Positions 51,550-60,535 of a DNA stretch of 64,000 bases are shown one piece after another. The notes under the pieces are model-generated. The model saw only the letters and a list, made by a program, of their open reading frames with translations. It was not told where the DNA came from and searched no databases. The stretch comes from Cupriavidus basilensis (lineage in GTDB: Bacteria; Pseudomonadota; Gammaproteobacteria; Burkholderiales; Burkholderiaceae): contig NZ_BBQM01000022.1 of assembly GCF_000876015.1 (NCBI RefSeq), positions 124,001 to 188,000 of the forward strand. Direction: 5' to 3'. Numbering within the stretch: position 1 is the stretch's first letter; every line of letters starts with the position of its first letter. Made by a program: the position numbers and the translations under genes.

Positions 51550-52407
51550 ATGCTCGAACGCCTCGCCCTGTACGCGCGCCTGGTGCGCATCGACAAGCCC
51601 ATCGGCACGCTGCTGCTGCTGTGGCCCACGCTGTGGGCGCTGTGGATGGCCGCCGGCGGGCCGCCCGCGTGGGGCCTGTTCTGGATCTTCTTCGCCGGCA
51701 CCTTCCTGATGCGCTCGGCCGGCTGCGCCATGAACGACTGGGCCGACCGCGACTTCGACAAGCACGTCAAGCGCACGAAGGAACGCCCGCTCACGGCCGG
51801 CAAGATCGCCGCGTGGGAAGCCATCGCGGTGGCGGCGGTGCTGGCGCTGCTGGCCTTCGTGCTGATCCTGCCGCTCAACGCGCTGACCAAATGGCTGGCG
51901 GTGGCGGCGGCCATCATCGCGGCCACCTATCCGTTCTTCAAGCGCTTCTTCGCCATTCCGCAGGCCTATCTCGGCATCGCCTTCGGCTTCGGCATCCCGA
52001 TGGCCTTCGCCGCCGTGCGCGGCGAGGTGCCCGCGGTGGCGTGGATCATGCTGCTGGCCAACGTGTTCTGGGCGGTGGCCTACGACACCGCCTACGCGAT
52101 GGTCGACCGCGACGACGACCTGCTGATCGGCATGAAGACCTCGGCCATCACCTTCGGCCGCTTCGACGTGGCGGCCATCATGCTGTGCTACGCCGCCTTC
52201 CTCGGCCTGATGGCGTGGGCCGGCGCCCGGCTCGGGCTGGGCTGGCCCTACTGGGCCGGGCTGGCGGCCGCGGCCGTCTGCGTGGCCTATCACTACACGC
52301 TGATCCGCGGCCGCGACCGCATGCAATGCTTCGCCGCGTTCCGCCACAACAACTGGCTCGGCGCGTTCGTGTTCGCGGGGACGGCGGCGGCCTACGCGCT
52401 GCGCTGA
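51550..52407 (+). CDS. ubiA: 4-hydroxybenzoate polyprenyltransferase
   Basis: A 285-aa membrane prenyltransferase of ubiquinone synthesis, with eight or nine helices. Mg/diphosphate motifs NDWADRDFD and YAMVDRDDD are intact. IDKPIGTLLLLWPTLWALW is the classical N-terminus; ATG 51550 preferred over the longer frame from 51397. No ubiC next to it. Confidence 0.95.
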   Translation: MLERLALYARLVRIDKPIGTLLLLWPTLWALWMAAGGPPAWGLFWIFFAGTFLMRSAGCAMNDWADRDFDKHVKRTKERPLTAGKIAAWEAIAVAAVLALLAFVLILPLNALTKWLAVAAAIIAATYPFFKRFFAIPQAYLGIAFGFGIPMAFAAVRGEVPAVAWIMLLANVFWAVAYDTAYAMVDRDDDLLIGMKTSAITFGRFDVAAIMLCYAAFLGLMAWAGARLGLGWPYWAGLAAAAVCVAYHYTLIRGRDRMQCFAAFRHNNWLGAFVFAGTAAAYALR

Positions 52408-52527
52408 TTCCTGGGGAGGACACCTTGCCTGGGCCCGCCCGCGCGGTGTCGGCCCATCCGCCGGCTTCGGCTGGTGCCCCGGAATCGCGGGTTTGCGCCG
52501 CGTCTTCCTGCGCTTTGCTTTCCCGGC

Positions 52528-53352
52528 TCAGTCCTTGCCGAATTCCGCGCCCATCTCCGCCGCGCGCGCGGCGGCCGCGTGCATGGCTTTCACGAAAGCG
52601 TCACCGATGCCCGAGGCCTGCATCGACGTCAGCGCCGCGTAAGTGGTGCCGCCCTTCGACGTCACGCGCTCGCGCAGCACGCTGACCGGCTCCGCCGACT
52701 GCGCGGCCAGCGCCGCGGCGCCGCGGAAGGTCTCCACCGCCAGCGCGCGTCCCTGCGCGGCGCTCAGGCCGAGTTCGGCGGCGGCCTTTTCCATCGCCTC
52801 GACAAAGTAGAAGACATAGGCCGGGCCGCTGCCGGAGATCGCGGTGACGGCGTCGATCTGCGCGTCGCCTTCCACCCATTCGCACTTGCCGACCGCTTCG
52901 GCCAGCGCGCCGGCGATCGCGCGGTCGCGCTCGCCGAGGCCGGGCGCGGCGGCCAGGCCCGTCATGCCGATGCCGGCCAGCGCCGGGGTGTTGGGCATGG
53001 CGCGCACCAGGCGCGCGTGGCCGCCGAACCAGCGCTGCATGTCGGACAGGCGGATGCCGGCGGCCACGCTGACGATCAGGTTGTCGGCGAGATACGGCGC
53101 CAGCGACGCGGCGGCGTCGCGGAACTGCTGCGGCTTGACCGCCAGCACCAGCACGTCGCTGGCGCCGAAGGCGGCGTCGGGCGCGGCGGCGGCATGCACG
53201 CCGTGGTCGCGCCGCAGGCGCGCCCGGGCGTCCTCGAACGGGTCGACCACGCGGATCGAGGTGGCGGGCACGCCGCGGGCGATCAGGCCGCCGATCAGGG
53301 CGGTGGCCATGTTGCCGCCGCCGAGGAAGCCGAAGGTGAGGGTGTCGAGCAT
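52528..53352 (-). CDS. proC: Pyrroline-5-carboxylate reductase
   Basis: A 274-aa enzyme, last step of proline synthesis. NADP fold FLGGGNMATALIGGL, VKPQQF, MPNTPALAGIG, AISGSGPAYVFYF and VTSKGGTTYAAL are diagnostic. Start ATG 53352. Follows the PLP homeostasis gene (gap 58), a common pairing (yggS-proC). Confidence 0.96.
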   Translation of the reverse strand: MLDTLTFGFLGGGNMATALIGGLIARGVPATSIRVVDPFEDARARLRRDHGVHAAAAPDAAFGASDVLVLAVKPQQFRDAAASLAPYLADNLIVSVAAGIRLSDMQRWFGGHARLVRAMPNTPALAGIGMTGLAAAPGLGERDRAIAGALAEAVGKCEWVEGDAQIDAVTAISGSGPAYVFYFVEAMEKAAAELGLSAAQGRALAVETFRGAAALAAQSAEPVSVLRERVTSKGGTTYAALTSMQASGIGDAFVKAMHAAAARAAEMGAEFGKD

Positions 53353-53410
53353 CGCTTGTCTTTGTCTCTGGCTGGAATTCGGAAAGGGGCCGCCGGCGGG
53401 CGGGTGGCAA

Positions 53411-54136
53411 TCAGCCGTGCGTGGCGCTGGCCTGGGGCGCGCGGCCGTGGTCGCGGCCGCCGAAGATCGCGGTGCCGATGCGCACCAGGGTGGCGCCTTC
53501 GGCGATGGCGGCCTCCATGTCCGCGGACATGCCCATCGACAGGGTGTCCACGTCCAGGCCCTGCGCGCGCAGGGTTTCGAGCAGCGCGCGCATGGCCGCG
53601 AACGGCCGGCGCTGCGCGGCGGCATCGGCGGCCGGCTCGGGAATCGCCATCAGCCCGCGCAGCCGCAGCCCGGGCAGCGCCGCCACGGCGCGCGCCAGCG
53701 CGGGCACTTCCGCCGGGGTCACGCCGCTTTTGCTGGCTTCGCCGCTGATATTGACCTGGAGGCAGACCTGCAGCGGCGGCAGTCCCGCCGGGCGCTGCGC
53801 CGACAGCCGCTCGGCGATGCGCAGGCGGTCCACCGCGTGGACCCAGTCGAAGCGCTCGGCCACCACGCGTGTCTTGTTGCTTTGCAGGGGGCCGATGAAA
53901 TGCCAGCTGATGGCATCGCGCAGGTCGGCCAGTTGCCCGATCTTGTCGGCGCCTTCCTGCACGTAGTTTTCGCCGAAGGCGCGCTGGCCGGCGTCGAAGG
54001 CGGCCCGCACGGCATCCGCCGGGAAGGTCTTGGAAACCGCCAGCAGGGTGACGTCGGCGGCCACCCGTCCGGCCTGTTGTGCGGCTGCCGCGATGCGCCG
54101 GTGCACGGCTTGCAAGTTGGCGGCGATTACAGACAT
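53411..54136 (-). CDS. yggS: YggS/PLPBP pyridoxal phosphate homeostasis protein
   Basis: A 241-aa single-domain PLP-binding barrel. VTLLAVSKTFPADAV carries the PLP Lys, WHFIGPLQSNK and GLMAIP are conserved, and GMSADMEAAI the phosphate-binding end. No catalytic activity is known; it balances B6 vitamers. Divergent from pilT; upstream of proC. Confidence 0.95.
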   Translation of the reverse strand: MSVIAANLQAVHRRIAAAAQQAGRVAADVTLLAVSKTFPADAVRAAFDAGQRAFGENYVQEGADKIGQLADLRDAISWHFIGPLQSNKTRVVAERFDWVHAVDRLRIAERLSAQRPAGLPPLQVCLQVNISGEASKSGVTPAEVPALARAVAALPGLRLRGLMAIPEPAADAAAQRRPFAAMRALLETLRAQGLDVDTLSMGMSADMEAAIAEGATLVRIGTAIFGGRDHGRAPQASATHG

Positions 54137-54156
54137 AATCCGGCGAACATATCAAG

Positions 54157-54176
54157 AAGTACAACAAAGTACGACA
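54157..54176. repeat. 10-bp tandem repeat in the yggS-pilT gap
   Basis: AAGTACAACA and AAGTACGACA are adjacent (one mismatch), in the 62-base divergent control region. The period matches about one helical turn, so it could be a regulator site. Confidence 0.6.
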
Positions 54177-54198
54177 AAAAAGGGTGGGGTCATTATAG

Positions 54199-55242
54199 AT
54201 GGACATCGCGCAGCTATTGGCTTTCGCCGTCAAGAACAAGGCGTCCGATCTTCATCTGTCCGCGGACATGCCGCCGATGGTCCGCATCCACGGCGACATG
54301 CGCCGCATCAACGTGGCCGCGATGGCGCACAAGGACGTCCACGCCATGGTGTACGACATCATGAGCGACACCCAGCGCAAACAGTATGAAGAACGCCTGG
54401 AGATCGACTTCTCGTTCGAGATCGCCGGGCTTTCGCGCTTCCGCGTCAACGCATTCAACACGCAGCGCGGCGCGGCCGCGGTGTTCCGGACCATTCCCTC
54501 CAAGGTGCTGACGCTGGAAGACCTGCGCGCGCCGGCGGTGTTCGCCGACCTGTGCATGAAGCCGCGCGGCCTGGTGCTGGTGACGGGGCCCACCGGCTCG
54601 GGCAAGTCGACCACGCTGGCGGCGATGGTGGACCACCGCAACGACCACGACATGGGCCACATCCTGACCGTGGAAGACCCGAGCGAGTTCGTGCATACCT
54701 CGAAGAAGAGCCTGATCAACCAGCGCGAGCTGGGGCCGCACACGCATTCGTTCGCCAACGCGCTGCGCTCGGCGCTGCGCGAGGACCCCGACGTGGTGCT
54801 GGTGGGCGAGCTGCGCGACCTGGAAACCATCCGCCTGGCGCTGACCGCCGCGGAAACCGGCCACCTGGTGTTCGCCACGCTGCACACCAGCTCGGCGGCC
54901 AAGACCATCGACCGGATCGTCGACGTGTTCCCGCCCGAGGAAAAGGACATGGTGCGCACCATGCTGTCCGAATCGCTCGAGGCGGTGATCTCGCAGACGC
55001 TGCTCAAGACGCGCGACGGCAACGGCCGCACCGCGGCGCATGAGATCATGATCGCCACGCCGGCCATCCGCCACCTGATCCGCGAGAACAAGATCGCGCA
55101 GATGTACTCGATGATGCAGACCAGCAGCGGCATGGGCATGCAGACGCTGGACCAGTGCCTGTCGGACCTGATCAAGCGCGGGCTGATCGGCTACACCGAC
55201 GCGCGCGCCATCGCCAAGAACCCCGACTCCTTCACGGGTTGA
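54199..55242 (+). CDS. pilT: Type IV pilus retraction ATPase PilT
   Basis: A 347-aa hexameric ATPase driving pilus retraction. Walker A GPTGSGKSTT (130-139), Asp box, Walker B VVLVGELRD, His box TLHTSSAAKTIDRI and the C-terminal AIRHLIRENK retraction motif. First of pilT-pilU; divergent from yggS. Confidence 0.97.
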   Translation: MDIAQLLAFAVKNKASDLHLSADMPPMVRIHGDMRRINVAAMAHKDVHAMVYDIMSDTQRKQYEERLEIDFSFEIAGLSRFRVNAFNTQRGAAAVFRTIPSKVLTLEDLRAPAVFADLCMKPRGLVLVTGPTGSGKSTTLAAMVDHRNDHDMGHILTVEDPSEFVHTSKKSLINQRELGPHTHSFANALRSALREDPDVVLVGELRDLETIRLALTAAETGHLVFATLHTSSAAKTIDRIVDVFPPEEKDMVRTMLSESLEAVISQTLLKTRDGNGRTAAHEIMIATPAIRHLIRENKIAQMYSMMQTSSGMGMQTLDQCLSDLIKRGLIGYTDARAIAKNPDSFTG

Positions 55243-55301
55243 GGCGCGGCCGCGCCGCCGATCCCCACACCCGACCGCCGTACCCGAAACAGGTAACTGC
55301 C

Positions 55302-56441
55302 ATGCTGGACCGCGAATCCGCCGCCAAGTACATCAACGACCTGCTCGAGCTGATGGTGAACAACCGCGGCTCGGACCTGTTCATCACCGCCGAATTCCCG
55401 CCCGCGATCAAGGTCGACGGCAAGATCACGCCGGTCTCGCAGCAGCCGCTGATTCCGGCGCAGGCGCTCGACCTGGTGCATTCCATCATGAACGAGCGCC
55501 AGATCGCGGAGTTCGACCACAGCCACGAATGCAACTTCGCGATCTCGGTGCAGGGCGCCGGGCGCTTCCGCGTCTCCGCCTTCATCCAGCAGGGCAAGGC
55601 CGGCATGGTGGTGCGGACCATCAACACGCGCATCCCGTCGGTCGACGAGCTCGACCTGCCGCCGACGCTGCACGACATCGTGATGGCCAAGCGCGGCCTG
55701 GTGATCGTCACCGGTGCCACCGGCTCGGGCAAGTCCACCTCGCTGGCGGCCATGCTCGACCATCGCAACGCGCATTCCTACGGGCACATCATCACCATCG
55801 AGGACCCGATCGAATACGTGCACGCGCACCAGAACTGCATCGTCACGCAGCGCGAGGTGGGCATCGATACCGAGTCCTGGCACATCGCGCTGAAGAACAC
55901 GCTGCGCCAGGCGCCCGACGTGATCCTGATCGGCGAAATTCGCGACCGCGAGACCATGGAATACGCGATGCAGTACGCCGAGACCGGCCACCTGTGCCTG
56001 GCCACGCTGCACGCCAACAACGCCAACCAGGCCATCGACCGCATCGTCAACTTCTTCCCCGAGGAAAAGCGCCAGCAACTGCTGATCGACCTGTCGCTCA
56101 ACCTCAAGGCGATGATTTCGCAGCGGCTGCTGCCGCGCAAGGGCCAGAAGGGCCGCGTGCCGGCGGTGGAGATCATGATCGGCACGCCGCTGGTGGCCGA
56201 CCTGATCTTCAAGGGCGAGATCCACGCGCTCAAGGAAGTCATCAAGAAATCGCGCGAGCAGGGCATGGTGTCGTTCGACCAGGCGCTGTTCGACCTCTAC
56301 GAGTCCGGCAAGATCAGCTATGAAGACGCGCTGAAGAACGCCGACTCGCTCAACGACCTGCGCCTGATGATCAAGCTGCATGGTTCGCGCGACCGCGAGA
56401 GCGATCTCGGCGCCGGCACCGAACACCTCAACGTCATCTGA
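55302..56441 (+). CDS. pilU: Type IV pilus ATPase PilU
   Basis: A 379-aa PilT paralogue. Walker A GATGSGKSTS, VILIGEIRD and TLHANNANQAIDRIV are intact, but the C-terminal AIRHLIRE-type motif is replaced, as usual for PilU, and a longer acidic tail is present. PilU assists PilT in retraction. ATG 55302, 59 bases after pilT. Confidence 0.96.
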   Translation: MLDRESAAKYINDLLELMVNNRGSDLFITAEFPPAIKVDGKITPVSQQPLIPAQALDLVHSIMNERQIAEFDHSHECNFAISVQGAGRFRVSAFIQQGKAGMVVRTINTRIPSVDELDLPPTLHDIVMAKRGLVIVTGATGSGKSTSLAAMLDHRNAHSYGHIITIEDPIEYVHAHQNCIVTQREVGIDTESWHIALKNTLRQAPDVILIGEIRDRETMEYAMQYAETGHLCLATLHANNANQAIDRIVNFFPEEKRQQLLIDLSLNLKAMISQRLLPRKGQKGRVPAVEIMIGTPLVADLIFKGEIHALKEVIKKSREQGMVSFDQALFDLYESGKISYEDALKNADSLNDLRLMIKLHGSRDRESDLGAGTEHLNVI

Positions 56442-56479
56442 AGCCGGCGCGCCGCGCGGGCCAACCAAGGAGTGCCGCC

Positions 56480-56971
56480 ATGAGCAACGTCTACCAGTTC
56501 GAAGCCAGTTCGCTTGCCGGCGATGCGGTGCCGCTGTCGCGCTTCGCCGGCAAGGTACTGCTGGTCGTCAACACCGCCAGCGAATGCGGTTTCACGCCGC
56601 AGTACGCGGGCCTGCAGGCGCTGCAGGAGCAATACGGCGCGGGCGGCCTGGAAGTGCTGGGTTTCCCGTGCAACCAGTTCGGCAAGCAGGAGCCCGGCGA
56701 CGCCGCGCAGATCGGCCAGTTCTGCGAGGCGCGCTTCCACGTCACCTTCCCGATGTTCGCCAAGATCGACGTCAACGGCGCCAACGCGCATCCGCTGTAC
56801 CGCTGGCTGACCTCGGAGAAGCCCGGCGTGCTCGGCATCGAGGCGATCAAGTGGAATTTCACCAAGTTCCTGCTGCGCCGCGACGGCACGGTGTTCAAGC
56901 GCTACGCGCCGACCACCAAGCCCGAGGACATCAAGGCCGACATCGAGACGCTGCTGGCCGAGCCGGCGTAA
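56480..56971 (+). CDS. Glutathione peroxidase (Cys type)
   Basis: A 163-aa peroxidase. NTASECGFTPQYAGLQ carries the peroxidatic Cys (not selenocysteine), with FPCNQFGKQEPG (Gln) and KWNFTKFL (Trp) completing the site. Reduces peroxides with glutathione or thioredoxin. Good AAGGAG site. Convergent with the WYL regulator. Confidence 0.94.
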   Translation: MSNVYQFEASSLAGDAVPLSRFAGKVLLVVNTASECGFTPQYAGLQALQEQYGAGGLEVLGFPCNQFGKQEPGDAAQIGQFCEARFHVTFPMFAKIDVNGANAHPLYRWLTSEKPGVLGIEAIKWNFTKFLLRRDGTVFKRYAPTTKPEDIKADIETLLAEPA

Positions 56972-56995
56972 GCCGCATCGCCGGCACCATCGACG

Positions 56996-57709
56996 CTACG
57001 CGCGCGCGGGGTTGTCGCCGCCCGCGCCGCTGGCCTGCACCGCGCGCAGGAAGCCGTTGAGCGAGCGGTCCGGCGTTTCGTGGAAGCGGTCGTCGAGCAT
57101 GATGATGCTGCGGCAGCGGTCCAGGCGGAAGCTGCGGTAGTCGGTGCGCGTGGTGCACCACGCCGCCAGCAGCCAGTTGTTGCCCCAGAAGAACAGGCCG
57201 AGCGGCTGCACCACGCGGTCGGTGGCGCGCTGCTGCGCGTCGGTGTAGTCCAGGCGCAGCAGGCGCTGGGCGTTCATGGCGCCGTGCACCACGTCGAAGG
57301 CGTCGCGCACCTGGGGATGGTTGACGAACTCGGGCGCGAACACGCGGCTTTGCTGCGCCGCGAGGCGCCGCGCCGGCGGCAGCGCGGCCACCAGCTTCTC
57401 CAGCGCGGGATCGGCCGCGGCGGCCAGCGCGCCGCCGCCCCAGGCCTTGAGCAGGCGCAGCCCGGCCACCAGTGCCTCGACTTCCAGGGCGGTGAACATC
57501 AGCGGGGGAACGTCGTAGTCCGCGCGCAGCCGGTAGCCGATGCCCGCCTCGCCCTCGACCGGCACGCCCGACAGCGACAGCGCCTGGATGTCCCGGTACA
57601 CCGTGCGCTCGGACACGCCGAGCCGCTGCGCCAGCAGCGCCGCCGTGGTCAGGCGGCGCCCGCGCAGCACCTGGACGATCTGGAAAAAGCGGTCGGCGCG
57701 GCGGCTCAT
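56996..57709 (-). CDS. HTH-WYL transcriptional regulator (YafY type)
   Basis: A 237-aa regulator: DeoR-like winged HTH at residues 1-55 (QRLGVSERTVYRDIQAL), then a WYL domain with LLRLDYTDAQ and a C-terminal extension. The WYL domain usually binds nucleic-acid or nucleotide ligands. It lies 74 bases upstream of, and reads away from, no clear target; the VOC gene ends just before its start on the same strand. Confidence 0.88.
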   Translation of the reverse strand: MSRRADRFFQIVQVLRGRRLTTAALLAQRLGVSERTVYRDIQALSLSGVPVEGEAGIGYRLRADYDVPPLMFTALEVEALVAGLRLLKAWGGGALAAAADPALEKLVAALPPARRLAAQQSRVFAPEFVNHPQVRDAFDVVHGAMNAQRLLRLDYTDAQQRATDRVVQPLGLFFWGNNWLLAAWCTTRTDYRSFRLDRCRSIIMLDDRFHETPDRSLNGFLRAVQASGAGGDNPARA

Positions 57710-57782
57710 CGGACTCGGTTCATGTCTCGGGCGGAAAGGTTGGCAATGGCGCGCCTGTTGGCGGCGCTTCCGGCCGGCCTGT

Positions 57783-58148
57783 TCAGCCGGCCAGCGGCTG
57801 GTGCAGGCCGATGCGGTTGCCTTCGGTATCGATGATATGCGCGATGTGGCCGATGTCGCCAGGCAGCTGCAGCGGGCCGAACACGGTCTTGCCGCCCGCG
57901 GCCTGCGCGCGCGCCAGCAGCGCCACCAGCCCCGGCGCGTGCAGGTAGGGCACGCAGCCGTCGGCCGAGGGCCGGAAGGACTCGCCCGCCACCAGCGCGC
58001 CGCCGGGCTCCATGTTGTCGAATATCGCCATGTCCATCTGCTCCATCATTTCGCGCTTGAGGCGGGTCTGGAATACCTGCTCGTAGAAACGGATGGCGCG
58101 CGGCATGTCGGCGACGGGGATTTCAAGCCAGTTGATCAGTCCACTCAT
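57783..58148 (-). CDS. VOC family protein (glyoxalase/dioxygenase fold)
   Basis: A 121-aa VOC protein: INWLEIPVADMPRAIRFYEQ and the second half IAHIIDTEGNRIGLHQP. The family often encodes metal-dependent lyases or ligand-binding proteins; function unknown. ATG 58148 follows AGGAGG. Same strand and upstream of the WYL regulator, a frequent pairing of the two families. Confidence 0.88.
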   Translation of the reverse strand: MSGLINWLEIPVADMPRAIRFYEQVFQTRLKREMMEQMDMAIFDNMEPGGALVAGESFRPSADGCVPYLHAPGLVALLARAQAAGGKTVFGPLQLPGDIGHIAHIIDTEGNRIGLHQPLAG

Positions 58149-58258
58149 GATGACCTCCTTGCGGTCGGGTTGGAGAGGCCGATCATGCGCGGGGGCTCCT
58201 GACAACGTGCTGTCAGCAGCGATTTGTGCGGCCGCCGCCGCCCTGTGCGCGACCGCGC

Positions 58259-58984
58259 TCAGCGCGGCATCCATGCCGCCAGCACCGGCACCATCACCGC
58301 CGTCAGCACGCCGTTCAGGCCCATGCCGAGCGCGGCGAAGGCGCCCGCTTCCTGGTTGACCTGGAACGCGCGCGCGGTGCCGATGCCGTGCGCCGCCAGC
58401 CCGGTGGCGAAGCCGCGCACGGTGTAGTCGGTGATGCGCAGCAGGTTCAGCAGCCGCGTCGCGCTGACCGCGCCGATGATGCCGGTCAGCATCACCAGCA
58501 CCGCGGTGAGCGAGGGCAGCCCGCCGATCTTCTCGGCCACGCCCATCGCGATCGGGATGGTGACCGACTTGGGCGCGAGCGAGCGGATCGTCTCCGGCGA
58601 CGCGCCCAGCAGCCAGGCGATGCCCACCGCCGAGACCACCGCCACCAGCGAGCCCGCCAGCAGCCCGCCCAGCAGCGGCAGCACGTGGCGGCGCAGCTTG
58701 GGCAACTGCAGGTAGAGCGGCACCGCCAGCGCCACCGTGGCCGGCCCGAGCAGGAAGTGCACGAACTGCGCGCCGTCGAAGTAGGTCTTGTACGGCGTGC
58801 CGGTCACGGTCAGCAGCGTGACCAGGATCGCCACCGCGATCATCACCGGGTTGGCCAGCGGCGAGAAGCGCGCGCGCTCGTAGATGCGGAACGCGAACAC
58901 GTAGGCCAGCAGCGTGGCGGTCAGGCCCAGCAGCGGGCTGGCCGCCAGGTAGACCCAGATCTCGTTGAGGCGCGGCGTCATCAT
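58259..58984 (-). CDS. lrgB: LrgB/CidB-family membrane protein
   Basis: A 241-aa protein with about eight helices. PLANPVMIAVAILVT, LGPATVALAVPLY, LAPKSVTIPIAMGVAEKIGG and FATGLAAHGIGTARAFQ are LrgB hallmarks. With LrgA/CidA it is linked to murein hydrolase control and to transport of small acids. Overlaps lrgA. Confidence 0.93.
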   Translation of the reverse strand: MMTPRLNEIWVYLAASPLLGLTATLLAYVFAFRIYERARFSPLANPVMIAVAILVTLLTVTGTPYKTYFDGAQFVHFLLGPATVALAVPLYLQLPKLRRHVLPLLGGLLAGSLVAVVSAVGIAWLLGASPETIRSLAPKSVTIPIAMGVAEKIGGLPSLTAVLVMLTGIIGAVSATRLLNLLRITDYTVRGFATGLAAHGIGTARAFQVNQEAGAFAALGMGLNGVLTAVMVPVLAAWMPR

Positions 58985-59343
58985 GCGCGCTCTCCGTTGC
59001 CGCCGTGCGCGCGGCGCATCAGCGCGCGCGCCACCAGCGCGGTGGTGGCGATGGCCAGCCAGGTCGACAGCACCAGCGCCACCACGATCGGCAGCCACTC
59101 GCCGCCGATGCGGTGCGCATGCACCATGATGCCGACGCCGGCCGGCACGAACAGCAGCGACAGGTGCTTGAGCAGCTCGGAGGTGGTGCCCTGGATCACC
59201 GGCAGGATGCGGTCGTCGATGGCGAGCCAGCAGAACAGCAGGATCATGCCGATCACCGGGCCGGGCACGGGCAGGCTCAGGGCATAGCTGAGGGCTTCCC
59301 CGACGGACTGGAAGACGAGGAGGATGGCGAAGGTCTGGAGCAT
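58981..59343 (-). CDS. lrgA: LrgA/CidA-family holin-like protein
   Basis: A 120-aa protein with four helices (LQTFAILLVFQSVGEALSYAL; PVPGPVIGMILLF). Partner of LrgB. The start may instead be GTG 59355. The stop overlaps the lrgB start (ATGATGA), so both are coupled. No LysR or LytTR gene adjoins. Confidence 0.9.
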   Translation of the reverse strand: MLQTFAILLVFQSVGEALSYALSLPVPGPVIGMILLFCWLAIDDRILPVIQGTTSELLKHLSLLFVPAGVGIMVHAHRIGGEWLPIVVALVLSTWLAIATTALVARALMRRAHGGNGERA

Positions 59344-59479
59344 GGCGAAGGGCACGCCGGAGCGTGCGGATCTGGGGCAGCCGCATGGTAACCCGGCGCG
59401 GCCTTGCCGGCGGGCCGCGCCGGCAAGGCCGCAAGCGCCCGGGTGGTCATAGCCGGCCCGCCGCGCGGCGGGCCGCGGG

Positions 59480-60295
59480 CTAGATGGAGTCCTGCGGCCG
59501 CGAGGCCTCGCTCACGCTCCAGACGGTATCGAAGAGGCCGCGCTGCATGGTGGCGAACTCCTCGCTCTCGATGATCAGCCCGTAGTTCTCGTGGCGCGAC
59601 GAGATCAGCGACACGCGGTTGTCGAAGATGAAGGTGGTCATCGATATCTCCATCTCCGGCGGCGCGTAGCGCAGCTCGCGGCGCTCGGCGCGGCTCGTGG
59701 GCCAGATCGGCTGGATGTCGCGCTGGCGCGAGCGGATGACCTTGAGCTCGATGCCGCGCTGCACACGCTCGTTCAGGAAGCGCTCCACCTCGCCCAGGCC
59801 GGGCGTCTGCTCCAGCTCGTGCATCGACAGGTAGCCGCGCAGCACCCTGGGCGCGCCCGTCAGCGTCAGCGATTCCCACAGGACCGTGCGGATGCCTTCC
59901 TCCCCTTCGAAGAAGCGGATCTGCGGCTTGCCCTTGATGCGGTTGTAGACCGATCGCATCTGCGGCACCAGCGCCTCGATCGCCTGCAGCCGCGCCTTGC
60001 CGCGCTCGAGCAGCTTGCGCGGATCTTCCGCCACCACGATGCGCTTGCCGTCGCGGTCAGCGATCGTCACCAGGCCCTCTTCCTCGAGCCGCTGCAGCGC
60101 ATGGTACGCGGTCGTGCGGACCATGCCGGCCCGCGCCGCCACCTCGGCGATGGTCGCCTCGCCGAGCTCGGCGGCGGCCATGTAAAGGTTGAACAACGAT
60201 TTCGTGATGCCCAGTTGGGCGAGTTCAGCTTCCACCGCGGCGGACTCCACATCGGGTCGAGAGATACCGCAGTGTAGCCGAGTGTCGAAATCCAT
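59480..60295 (-). CDS. TrmB-type transcriptional regulator
   Basis: A 271-aa regulator. Winged HTH of the TrmB kind in about residues 25-90 (LGITKSLFNLYMAA; AGMVRTTAYHALQRLEEEGLV) and a C-terminal phospholipase-D-like/effector domain (about residues 120-260). TrmB-type regulators are rare in proteobacteria; effector unknown. Divergent from the transporter-nitrilase cluster. Three TGTCGAA-N4-TTCGACA dyads in the shared gap, one over its own start codon, suggest autorepression. The frame is open further upstream, but ATG 60295 gives the family start. Confidence 0.85.
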   Translation of the reverse strand: MDFDTRLHCGISRPDVESAAVEAELAQLGITKSLFNLYMAAAELGEATIAEVAARAGMVRTTAYHALQRLEEEGLVTIADRDGKRIVVAEDPRKLLERGKARLQAIEALVPQMRSVYNRIKGKPQIRFFEGEEGIRTVLWESLTLTGAPRVLRGYLSMHELEQTPGLGEVERFLNERVQRGIELKVIRSRQRDIQPIWPTSRAERRELRYAPPEMEISMTTFIFDNRVSLISSRHENYGLIIESEEFATMQRGLFDTVWSVSEASRPQDSI

Positions 60296-60300
60296 CGACA
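60283..60300. promoter_or_regulatory. Dyad operator O1 over the regulator start codon
   Basis: TGTCGAA-ATCC-ATCGACA; one mismatch from the perfect dyad at 60484. Covers the regulator ATG (60293-60295). Confidence 0.65.
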
Positions 60301-60316
60301 AGTCCACCTTGTGATG

Positions 60317-60334
60317 TGTCCATATCCTTCGACA
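60317..60334. promoter_or_regulatory. Dyad operator O2
   Basis: TGTCCAT-ATCC-TTCGACA; two mismatches. Centre is 34 bases from O1, in the leader of the regulator gene; shares the ATCC spacer with O1. Confidence 0.55.
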
Positions 60335-60422
60335 GATCGCCGGAATTTTGCACCATTTGGTGGCTTGCGCACCAAGATGGATCCTGATAAATTCGCTTTT
60401 AGTGCCGATATTTGTGCGTAAA

Positions 60423-60428
60423 TATACT
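60423..60428 (+). promoter_or_regulatory. Candidate -10 of the transporter-nitrilase operon
   Basis: TATACT in an AT-rich stretch, 108 bases before the transporter ATG. No convincing -35. The perfect dyad lies downstream of it, which fits roadblock repression. Confidence 0.35.
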
Positions 60429-60483
60429 AATAAGCGTTGATATTGCCAGCTGCGATGGCACGGCAATTGCTAACGTACCGATG

Positions 60484-60501
60484 TGTCGAAAGTGTTCGAC
60501 A
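60484..60501. promoter_or_regulatory. Dyad operator O3 before the transporter
   Basis: Perfect 18-base dyad TGTCGAA-AGTG-TTCGACA, 35 bases before the transporter ATG. Confidence 0.7.
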
Positions 60502-60535
60502 GATTTTCAGGAAATCGAGAAACGGAGCCAGACAG

